NCBI GenBank assembly: GCA_015904055.1
Contig: JABMDE010000095.1
Span: 1,842 to 19,519, forward strand
Length of the DNA stretch: 17,678 nucleotides
Source: Nitrospira sp.
GTDB lineage: Bacteria > Nitrospirota > Nitrospiria > Nitrospirales > Nitrospiraceae
Direction: 5' to 3'
The notes under the pieces were generated by a model, which saw nothing but the letters and a program-made list of their open reading frames with translations, was not told the DNA's origin and made no database searches. Shown piece after piece: positions 7,022 to 12,824 of the stretch. Both the position numbers and the translations under genes were made by a program. How positions within the stretch are numbered: the first letter of the stretch is position 1; each line of letters starts with the position of its first letter.

Positions 7022-7375
7022 ATGGCCCGAAACTCAGAGGGTTTGGTTTTCTGTCATACGCTAGCCCACATTATTCATGACGGTTCGTCGCGAAATCGCC
7101 AAGCCGCGTCGTGAGACCGGCGCGCGGAGCCCGGAGGACCTAAGGCATACTCGTGCAGTATGTCGAAGGTCTGAGGGGCGAGCCCGCCGGCCGCAGGCTT
7201 GTCGGAACAGCGGATCGGCGATTGCAGCAGAAGTGTTCATGAATAATGCGGGCTAGCTGCCGACTTGCTCCGCGCGCTTGGGACCGCTCCGGCCTATACA
7301 GTTCATATCTCTCCGGCTTTGCAGACGTTAACCCGGACCATCGACCATGCCCTGTCACATACAAAGGAGATATGA
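7022..7375 (+). pseudogene. Small ORF split by MITE-like copy A
   Basis: The ATG at 7022 opens a frame (MARNSEGLVFCHTLA) that enters copy A of the repeat element and ends inside it. On the far side the same frame resumes at the second CTAG (7253) and runs to the TGA at 7373-7375 as LAADLLRALGTAPAYTVHI and so on, looking protein-like. Removing 192 bp (the element plus one CTAG) joins the halves in frame as a 53-codon ORF. The product is unrecognised. A caution: an AAGGAG site at 6999-7004 is better spaced for another ATG at 7015, whose frame is also open after the same removal (57 codons), so which frame was used is uncertain. The 3' end lies just before the pentapeptide-repeat gene. Confidence 0.45.
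7060..7257. mobile_element. MITE-like element, copy A
   Basis: The ends are inverted repeats: 7060-7080 against 7237-7257 match at 20 of 21 positions and include CCCRCATTATTCATGA. The tetranucleotide CTAG occurs at 7061-7064 and again at 7253-7256, consistent with a 4-bp target duplication; taking those as flanks, the element proper is 7065-7252 (188 bp). It carries no transposase. Internal sequence shared with copies B and C includes the GATTGCAGCAGAAG tract near the right end, a small hairpin around CATACTCGTGCAGTATG and a GC-rich palindromic left half. A 59-codon frame on the minus strand (7240-7061) spans nearly the whole element. Confidence 0.8.
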
Positions 7376-7376
7376 C

Positions 7377-8807
7377 ATGACGCAAGCTTCCGCCCCGTCC
7401 CTCATGATGGTCCTTGCCCTGTCCATTGGACTGACCGCCGGATCAATCATGGCAGTCGGCCCCGTGAACCTCTACGCGGCCACCCCTGTGACTGCTCCTT
7501 GCGAGAGCCTCTATAAGAAGAAGGCCGTCCCGGCTAACACGTTGCAGGCCCTGGTGCGCGCTCACGAACGGTGGATGGTATATCGGAGCAATCCGGAAAG
7601 CAGCCGTGCTGAGCTCTGTCAGGCAGACCTGAGTCGTGCCATGCTCGCGGGGGCCAATCTGGAGCGAGCTCAACTGGAAGGCGCCGTTTTGCGACAGGCG
7701 AATCTGCATCAAGCCAATCTCGCCCAGGCCAGTTTGGCAGAAGCCGATCTCTCAAAATCGGCTCTGGATTACAGCATCCTGTCCGGAGCCGATCTCCGTC
7801 GCGCCACACTCACCGGCGCGAATCTCTTCCGTGCCATCGGCGATGAAGCCGCACTGTTTAACGCCATTCTGGTCGGCGCCCGGTTGCGCGAAGCCACATT
7901 CGAACGGGCTCAGCTGGAGGGCGCTGATTTGACCTCCGCCGACCTTACCGACGGCACCTTCGTCGACGCGTATTTTTATGGAGCGACGATGCAGGGGGCG
8001 AACCTGTCGAACACCGACCTCAGCGGAGCCGACTTGCGCCGGACCATCCTGACCAAGGCCAATCTTTACCGGGCCAACCTTCAAGGCGCTCTGCTGGACA
8101 GCGCGCGACTCGACAACGCTCAGCTGATCGAAGCTGACATGGAAAGCGCCTACCTTGATGAAGCGAATTTACGTGGCGCCAACCTGCGTGAAGCCATTCT
8201 CCGCGGGGCCGACCTTCGCTATGCCGCTCTGCAGGGGGCCAACTTGTCACACACCGATCTGGAAGGAGCCAATTTGGAACAGGCCCGCCTGGTCAAGGCA
8301 ACTCTCCAGTTAGCGAAGCTCAGGATGGCCATTCTCTACCACGCCGAACTTGATGAAGCCGACTTTCGAAACGCCCGTCTCAATCGCGCGGTCCTGATCG
8401 GAGCGCGAGGATCGCGTGTCAATTTTACGAAAGCCGATTTGAGTGAGATCTATGCGCCGAAAGCCTCTCTTCGGCAATCTCAATTCAACGGGGCGGACTT
8501 GGAATCGGCCAATTTCGTCGAGGCGGACCTGAGCGGATCGAACTTCACTACCGCCAACCTGACTCACGCAAATCTCCAAGAAGCCAACCTCCGAAATGCC
8601 GCGCTGGTCAAAACAGATCTCACCGGCGCGCGCCTTGGTTCGGCAGATCTCCATGGCGCGGACTTGCGGGGTGCAACGCTGACATCTGTGACCGGTCTCA
8701 CGCAAACGCAACTCGACTCCGCTTGTGTCGACGAACGGACGACATTGCCGTCTGAACTGAACCGACCGGCTCCCTGCAGTCCCGTAAAGAAACGAACCAA
8801 ACCATGA
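7377..8807 (+). CDS. Secreted pentapeptide-repeat protein (476 aa)
   Basis: The protein begins with a signal peptide (about residues 1-35, hydrophobic MMVLALSIGLTAGSIMAVG, cleavage likely after NLYA). A short region with a Cys (APCESLYKKKAV) follows. From about residue 78 to 450 it consists almost entirely of A(D/N)LxX pentapeptide repeats (for example ADLSRAMLAGANLERAQLEG), which fold as a long right-handed quadrilateral beta-helix. The C-terminal cap (VTGLTQTQLDSACVDERTTL) matches the tail typical of such proteins, with a Cys that could pair with another in PAPC. The start ATG at 7377 has AAGGAG seven bases upstream; the in-frame earlier start does not. Role unknown: a periplasmic scaffold, or binding by surface mimicry. 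The upstream gap is occupied by copy A and the split ORF. Confidence 0.9.
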   Translation: MTQASAPSLMMVLALSIGLTAGSIMAVGPVNLYAATPVTAPCESLYKKKAVPANTLQALVRAHERWMVYRSNPESSRAELCQADLSRAMLAGANLERAQLEGAVLRQANLHQANLAQASLAEADLSKSALDYSILSGADLRRATLTGANLFRAIGDEAALFNAILVGARLREATFERAQLEGADLTSADLTDGTFVDAYFYGATMQGANLSNTDLSGADLRRTILTKANLYRANLQGALLDSARLDNAQLIEADMESAYLDEANLRGANLREAILRGADLRYAALQGANLSHTDLEGANLEQARLVKATLQLAKLRMAILYHAELDEADFRNARLNRAVLIGARGSRVNFTKADLSEIYAPKASLRQSQFNGADLESANFVEADLSGSNFTTANLTHANLQEANLRNAALVKTDLTGARLGSADLHGADLRGATLTSVTGLTQTQLDSACVDERTTLPSELNRPAPCSPVKKRTKP

Positions 8808-9142
8808 CCGCTGTACGCGAACTGCCCGCCGCGATCACCGAGGGGAGACTTGTCTTAACCCGCATTATTCATGACGGTTCGTCGCGAAATCGCGTCGCGA
8901 AATCGCGGAGCCGCGTCGCGAGAGCGGCGCGCGGAGGCCTGAGATCCCGAGGCGTACTCGTGCAGTACGTCGAGGGACCGAGGGGCGAGCCCGTCGCCCG
9001 AAGGCGTGTCGCAACAGCGGATCGGCGATTGCAGCAGAAGCGCTCATGAATAGTGCGGGCTGGAAGAAATACTCGGCCTTCCGGTTGGCTCGCGCGGCGT
9101 AGTCGTGTTTGCGCATGGAAGCGGCCGGTGTCCAAGGCAGGA
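8808..9142. other. Intergenic region carrying MITE-like copy B
   Basis: This 335-bp convergent gap lies between the pentapeptide-repeat gene (plus) and the broken toxin gene (minus). Apart from repeat copy B at 8859-9059 I see no gene and no classical terminator. The element, rich in palindromes, may itself act as a bidirectional terminator, which is inference. Confidence 0.6.
8859..9059. mobile_element. MITE-like element, copy B
   Basis: Same orientation as copy A. The ends CCCGCATTATTCATGA (8859-8874) and the reverse complement of TCATGAATAGTGCGGG (9044-9059) match at 15 of 16 positions. The left flank is TTAA and the right flank CTGG, so a target duplication is not intact. About 13 bp longer than copy A, through duplication of a CGCGAAATCG unit in the left half. 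It retains the CGTACTCGTGCAGTACG hairpin and a 60-codon minus-strand frame (9047-8865) similar to that in copy A. Confidence 0.8.
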
Positions 9143-9439
9143 TCAATTCCGCTGATGTCGCGCAAGCAACAACTCTCTCAGCTCTTCATAGACATCTCGC
9201 CGAGGGCCGACAAAGATGATATCGAGGCAAGACTCATCATCGTGAAGCCGATAGATGATTCGACATGTCCGGATTCAATGAGACCGAAACCCCGCCAACT
9301 TATACTGAAATACATGCCCGGCAAGGGGCGTAACGAACAGATCCTTGATACCTTGCTTGATCTCAGCCTTGACCTGTGGATGGAACTTCCGGATTCGGTC
9401 AGCGGCCTCCTTGATATACCGCGCACGATACCATTTCAC
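9143..9439 (-). pseudogene. RelE/ParE-family toxin interrupted by an in-frame TGA
   Basis: The frame starts at GTG 9439-9437, which overlaps the antitoxin stop as GTGA, a classic coupled arrangement. It reads VKWYRARYIKEAADRIRKFH through to KLAGFRSH, then a TGA at 9277-9275 (codon 55). Without any frameshift it continues IRTCRIIYRLHDDESC, then LDIIFVGPRRDVYEEL, and stops at 9145-9143. The second half is the expected RelE/ParE core (RIIYRL-x-D, followed by GPRR-DVY), so one nonsense change, most simply CGA to TGA, breaks a 98-aa toxin. The truncated 54-aa product lacks the C-terminal strands and catalytic or gyrase-binding region, so it should be non-toxic. Whether the target was ribosome-bound mRNA (RelE) or gyrase (ParE) cannot be told. 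Confidence 0.85.
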
Positions 9440-9714
9440 GATGCCTCGCGGCCAAAGACCGCCTCGTGAGACACCCACTGCCCTTTCCCGGCCTGTTTCA
9501 ACGACCGGCGAAGCGCACGCATCGCCTTCTTGTCGCTGAGGATCTCGATGGTCTCCATCAGGCCATCGAACCGATCCATACTCAGCAGCACAGCAGAAGG
9601 AACCCCATCGCGGGTAATGGCCACCACCTCCTGCTTGTGCTTCATGCGCCGGATCAAATCCAGCAGCTTGTTCTTCGCCTCACTGACAGAAACAAACTCA
9701 TCGACCTGTGGCAT
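9436..9714 (-). CDS. YefM/Phd-family antitoxin (92 aa)
   Basis: A Phd/YefM-type antitoxin. The N-terminal fold shows SVSEAKNKLLDLIRRM followed by VVAITRDGVPSAVLLSMDRF, the DNA-binding and dimerisation core, and then a longer C-terminal segment (about residues 50-92) that would wrap the toxin. Family members repress their own operon and neutralise a RelE/ParE partner. The ATG at 9714 has AGGGG six bases upstream; a GTG three bases earlier is an alternative. Its stop overlaps the toxin start (GTGA). A TATAAT and a small palindrome sit 30-40 bp upstream. Because the toxin is broken, the antitoxin may persist only as a regulator or as an immunity protein against other toxins. Confidence 0.9.
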   Translation of the reverse strand: MPQVDEFVSVSEAKNKLLDLIRRMKHKQEVVAITRDGVPSAVLLSMDRFDGLMETIEILSDKKAMRALRRSLKQAGKGQWVSHEAVFGREAS

Positions 9715-9741
9715 CACGTTCCCCTTCCGGCTTGATTACCA

Positions 9742-9775
9742 GCCATTATATATGGCCTACCGCACAAGCGGGCAA
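9742..9775 (-). promoter_or_regulatory. Candidate promoter and operator of the antitoxin/toxin operon
   Basis: On the minus strand TATATAAT lies about 32-39 bases upstream of the antitoxin ATG. A TTGCCC 17 bases further upstream (9775-9770, counting to TATATA) could be the -35 box. The -10 region lies in the short palindrome GCCAT-TATAT-ATGGC (9742-9756), a plausible operator for autorepression. This is a pattern match only. Confidence 0.45.
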
Positions 9776-9868
9776 GCTGTCCTTGACACTGAAACAGGCC
9801 GCCGAACATGCAGGGGAGTGGCTGCGACGGCATCCAAAACAAAAGGGACAATAGAAACAGGCTGGTTG

Positions 9869-10165
9869 TCAGGCAGATACTCGTATCCATTCTCTGGCAC
9901 GAGCGGCGAAGGCGTCTTTGTGCTGTGGCCAATCGTGGAGTGTTGCAGGATCGAAATCGGCGCCGTTCTGCCACACAAGGGTTTTTATCTCCGAATCAAC
10001 GGTCACCTGGTTGAATAACTTGAGATCCAGCAGCGGACCATAGAGTTCGCCTGCCAAAACCGGTTTGAGATACACGATTTGCTCTGTGTCGTCAGTAAAC
10101 TGCACACGTAGCGTATACGGTTCGACAATCTCGACCGCTCGCACTTGATAAATAGGATGGTTCAT
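9869..10165 (-). CDS. DUF2442 protein (98 aa)
   Basis: A small protein matching DUF2442: VRAVEIVEPYTLRVQFTDD followed by VYLKPVLAGELYGPLLD, then a segment IKTLVWQNGADFDPATLHDW. No export signal. It follows the DUF4160 gene by 7 bp with AGGAGAAGG directly before its ATG, so the two are translated from one transcript. DUF4160 and DUF2442 genes are very often adjacent in bacteria and have been suggested as toxin-antitoxin-like pairs; I treat that as unproven. The gene ends 154 bp before the antitoxin start; that gap holds only the promoter-like sequence noted. Confidence 0.9.
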   Translation of the reverse strand: MNHPIYQVRAVEIVEPYTLRVQFTDDTEQIVYLKPVLAGELYGPLLDLKLFNQVTVDSEIKTLVWQNGADFDPATLHDWPQHKDAFAARAREWIRVSA

Positions 10166-10172
10166 CCTTCTC

Positions 10173-10442
10173 CTAGGTCAACGGAGCAATAGGCAACGGT
10201 TTGTGGCCGCCCTGCAATCGATCCCAGTCGGCCATTAGTTCTGTCTGATGCAACTCGGCCCATGCCTCGACTAACCGTTGCTGGCGTTTCGGTAACTCTC
10301 CAGCCAGCATTTCCACTGGCTCGATCCCATACACCGCCACATGTTCTTGGTAGTACACATGGAAGTGGGGTGTATGATGTGAAGCCTGAACCTCGACAAA
10401 CATTCGGATGATAATCCCGTAGAACCGACACAGCTCAGGCAT
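10173..10442 (-). CDS. DUF4160 protein (89 aa)
   Basis: Matches the DUF4160 family: MPELCRFYGIIIRMF at the start, then HHTPHFHVYYQEHVAVYGI with the conserved His-x-Pro-H-F-H segment, then LVEAWAELHQTEL and a C-terminal Pro-Leu tail. The His-rich HxPHFHV core looks like a potential metal or active site, but the biochemical role is unknown. The ATG lies at 10442 with only a weak ribosome site. It is paired with DUF2442 seven bases downstream and follows adenylylsulfate kinase by 105 bp. Confidence 0.88.
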   Translation of the reverse strand: MPELCRFYGIIIRMFVEVQASHHTPHFHVYYQEHVAVYGIEPVEMLAGELPKRQQRLVEAWAELHQTELMADWDRLQGGHKPLPIAPLT

Positions 10443-10547
10443 TGATCTATTCTACCCACTTACCCTATGACCCGCAATCTGGCCGTTTCAGGCAGCTGGC
10501 GATCCCGGCAATCCCGCACCGCACCATGAATAACAAAGTGATTTTCG

Positions 10548-11075
10548 TTATAGCCTGTGTTCCTGTACAAATTTAAGAATCACGCCTGCCGCCTCCTTCC
10601 CTTGAACCTTGCCCGTGTCGATCTTCACCTCCGGATTCAGCGGCGCTTCGTAGGGTTCTTGGAGTCCCGGCACCGTTGTCGATTCACCGCGCCGGCCCCG
10701 CTGATACGTCCCTTTGTAGTCACGCTGCATACAGAGTGCTAATGGACATTCCACCGCCACTTCGATGAAGTTGGGAATGAGGCTGCGGGCGAAGTCTCGA
10801 TAGGCTCGCCGGTTGGCCGTGGCATCGAAGATCACCGCCACCCCGTGCGCCACTAATCTCGCACCCATGAAGGCCAGCGCGCGGTAAAAAAGGTCTCGTT
10901 CCTCTCGCGAATAGGTCGGCGTAGGTGTGAGCACCCGCCTGACCGCATCGGACTCCAATACCTCGACCGGACGGCTCAGGCTTTTAAGCTGCGGGATCAG
11001 CGCGGCGACGATCGTGCTCTTGCCCGATGCAGGCAGACCGGTGAGCCAGATGGCGAAGGCTTGTGGTCGAATCAT
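10548..11075 (-). CDS. cysC: Adenylylsulfate (APS) kinase (175 aa)
   Basis: APS kinase phosphorylates adenosine 5'-phosphosulfate to PAPS with ATP in the cytoplasm. Visible family marks are the P-loop GLPASGKST (residues 13-21), the LESDAVRRVL segment corresponding to LDGDNVR, YSREERDLFYRAL, RDYKGTY in place of the usual R-D-P-K-G-L-Y, and the C-terminal VPGLQEPYEAPLNPE. The start is placed at the ATG at 11075 with GGTGG upstream; a TTG twelve bases earlier would add four residues. The length fits single-domain CysC. No sulfurylase or PAPS reductase is nearby. It lies downstream of an APH-like gene on the same strand, 110 bp away. The divergent DNA-reading residues (ESDAVRR for DGDNVR) leave a related kinase acting on another nucleotide-sulfate or sugar possible. 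Confidence 0.85.
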   Translation of the reverse strand: MIRPQAFAIWLTGLPASGKSTIVAALIPQLKSLSRPVEVLESDAVRRVLTPTPTYSREERDLFYRALAFMGARLVAHGVAVIFDATANRRAYRDFARSLIPNFIEVAVECPLALCMQRDYKGTYQRGRRGESTTVPGLQEPYEAPLNPEVKIDTGKVQGKEAAGVILKFVQEHRL

Positions 11076-11090
11076 GAATTCCACCAAGCC

Positions 11091-11180
11091 ATCAGCAATC
11101 AGCTGTCAGCTTTCAGCATGGGTGAGAATCGAGGCTTGCTCTTCCCATTTCAACTGAAGGCTGGAAGCTGATCGCTAATA
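11091..11180. repeat. Decayed GCTGAT-type tract between the APH-like and cysC genes
   Basis: ATCAGCAATCAGCTGTCAGC followed by TTTCAGC, and later GGAAGCTGATCGCTAATAGC, are variants of the unit seen at 4124-4149, mostly in reverse orientation. This fills most of the 110-bp gap and leaves little room for a promoter. Confidence 0.45.
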
Positions 11181-11185
11181 GCGCA

Positions 11186-12274
11186 TCATACACAGCAATA
11201 CTCGTTCACCCGCTCTGGTTCGAAGCGTGGAACATCGAGCACATTTTCAATGAAACGAAAGAGGTTCCGGCGGACCTCCATCGACAAGTTGGGGTACCAG
11301 ACCGGACTCGCCACGACCAGGCCGCGAAAGGCGAAGAAGGGCGCAGCGGTTTCAGTCACGCCTTTGTCGCCGCTGGCTTCCACATAAGAATCCCAGAACG
11401 ATCGGAACAGCACCTCGAACGAACCTTTGAGCTTGCCCCATCGGATCAGCGAGGTGAGCAGATAGTTGATCGTCATCGCGGTCACGTCGTCGGCAGGCTC
11501 ACCCCATTCCCCGCGGGACCGATCCAACACAGAAAAATCTGTCCCTGCGCGGAACAGCACATTGTACGGATGGAAGTCCCCGTGGACTTGGGAAAGCCGG
11601 CCGGCTTTGCCGCGCAGACGCCATCGCCACCGGTTGCAGGCTTCTTCGACCGTACACAACAGGTCTTCCGTGATGAAGCCATACCGTTTGGGATAGCTAT
11701 CCGTCAGTCCCATGATGCATTCGCCGTGGCCGATCAATTCACGGAGCCGCCGCTTATAGAGACCCGCATCCCGGCATTTCGTCGCATGGATCTGCGCAAG
11801 ATACCGTGCGAGGGCGATCGTTCGAGCCCGGTCGAGCGCGCGCAGCGCCCCGCCCTTCGCGAGCCGCTCAAGATCCAGGTGATAGCTCGTTCCCTCCGCC
11901 CATTCGTTCAACACGAAGAACTCACGGGCTTCCGCAACGGAGAAGAGTGCCTGCTTGCCGTCGAACGCACCCACATCGAAAACCTTCACGTGGTGTAGAA
12001 GGCGCCCGTAGGAATCATAGTCCCACAACATCGCTTGGGCGCGGTCGGCCATATGTTCATGCCCGAAGGGGCCCGGCTTCATGGTTTCCAGCACGGCGGA
12101 TTGCAGCCGACGGCCGAGCCGGAACGTCAATTTGACCGGCGTCCCATAGCCATAGCGTTTCTGTTCTCCCTTCGAACTGGCCTTGCCGATGATCCCATAA
12201 GATAAAAGCCTGGCCTCTGGACCGAACCGGCTCCGGAGATAGTGTTCCACACTCTGTTTGTTCAATGTCGGCAT
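11186..12274 (-). CDS. Phosphotransferase of the aminoglycoside phosphotransferase (APH) fold (362 aa)
   Basis: A kinase-fold protein with the Brenner motif H-G-D-F-H-P-Y-N (about residues 231-238, HGD catalytic base plus the Mg-binding Asn) and a later LDRSRGEWGEPADDVTAM in place of the DFG-like D-x-D/E, Asp251 being the candidate metal ligand. The N-terminal lobe has FRLGRRLQSAVLETMKP, the ATP-lysine region. The family includes antibiotic kinases but also many small-molecule kinases (choline, homoserine, sugars); nothing in the sequence assigns an antibiotic substrate, so this should not be read as resistance. The start is set at the ATG at 12274; a TTG six bases earlier is possible. The ribosome site is weak. 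It is the first gene of the minus-strand group reading through cysC towards the toxin remnant. Confidence 0.8.
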   Translation of the reverse strand: MPTLNKQSVEHYLRSRFGPEARLLSYGIIGKASSKGEQKRYGYGTPVKLTFRLGRRLQSAVLETMKPGPFGHEHMADRAQAMLWDYDSYGRLLHHVKVFDVGAFDGKQALFSVAEAREFFVLNEWAEGTSYHLDLERLAKGGALRALDRARTIALARYLAQIHATKCRDAGLYKRRLRELIGHGECIMGLTDSYPKRYGFITEDLLCTVEEACNRWRWRLRGKAGRLSQVHGDFHPYNVLFRAGTDFSVLDRSRGEWGEPADDVTAMTINYLLTSLIRWGKLKGSFEVLFRSFWDSYVEASGDKGVTETAAPFFAFRGLVVASPVWYPNLSMEVRRNLFRFIENVLDVPRFEPERVNEYCCV

Positions 12275-12710
12275 ATACAATGTTCTCGCAAGTCATGTTC
12301 CAACAGGAGGCCCATGCACCCCGTCATTCGTCAAACGGAGACGTCTTTCTGGGCTTGTCTTTCTTCATCCTGCTTACGATTGACGAATGACGCATGACGG
12401 CCCTGGTGAAAGATCAAGGAACAGACGGATAAAACCGTCGTCAGGTGACACCGCGGTCGGCAAGTGCGACCTTGATCTCGCACAACTGGCGCAATAGGCC
12501 CCACCTGTAAGAGCAGCACTGTGGGGAAATGCGCCACATCGGCCTGACCCTGTTCGGATCGAAGGTCACGGCACTGCATGGAGACGCACGAAATATCAAC
12601 GACCGGCCCCCTGTTCAATCGCTCCTCACACTTTCCAAAGTCGGCATATCGTTTGCTGATCCTGCTGATTGAGACAACCGAACCGATATCACGTATCACG
12701 CGGAGGCACT
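12275..12710. other. Divergent intergenic region between the APH-like and Lon-like genes
   Basis: These 436 bp hold an inverted repeat (12322-12334 against 12380-12392, 13 bp, CGTCATTCGTCAA) and otherwise no gene I can support. Frames that are open here in either direction have no ribosome site and low-complexity composition. Both neighbouring gene groups need promoters here, but I saw no clear -35/-10 pair. Confidence 0.5.
12322..12392. repeat. Inverted repeat CGTCATTCGTCAA with 45-bp spacer
   Basis: The left arm 12322-12334 (CGTCATTCGTCAA) and the right arm 12380-12392 (TTGACGAATGACG) are perfect reverse complements. They sit in the divergent gap upstream of both the APH-like and Lon-like genes. 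CGTCATTCGTC-type units look like the same class of intergenic decay motif as the GCTGAT tracts. Confidence 0.65.
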
Positions 12711-12818
12711 ATGGAACTGGAAATTGAAGCCCGAATGGATGGCTTGCAGCAAGGGAAGAAAGATCCGCAGGCCACCGTCGTGTCACTGCCACCCGCAATG
12801 GCATTGAAAGCGCTGTAG
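12711..12818 (+). CDS. Short leader-like ORF upstream of the Lon-like gene (35 aa)
   Basis: A 35-codon ORF (MELEIEARMDGLQQGKKDPQ, then ATVVSLPPAMALKAL) starts at an ATG with GGAGG six bases upstream, a good site. It ends six bases before the Lon-like ATG, which lacks a strong ribosome site of its own, so the ORF could translate through to it. No recognised domain; no signal peptide. It may be a leader peptide or the 5' remnant of a gene. Coding status is uncertain. Confidence 0.4.
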   Translation: MELEIEARMDGLQQGKKDPQATVVSLPPAMALKAL

Positions 12819-12824
12819 CACACC

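Noticed and set aside
7623..8750. Tandem DNA repeat or CRISPR-like array
   Set aside because: The periodicity of about 15 bases is the codon-level trace of pentapeptide repeats in a single protein; units are degenerate and in frame, with no spacers.
9143..9275. Frameshift in the toxin gene
   Set aside because: The codon frame is the same before and after the stop (132 bp, 44 codons, from 9275 to 9143), so it is a nonsense change and not a frameshift.
11186..12274. Antibiotic resistance gene (aminoglycoside phosphotransferase)
   Set aside because: The HGD...N motif shows only the kinase fold. The family acts on many substrates and nothing in the sequence or context indicates an antibiotic.
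12331..12699. 122-codon minus-strand frame in the gap before the Lon-like gene
   Set aside because: It runs through the CGTCATTCGTC inverted repeat, has no ribosome site and no protein-like pattern.
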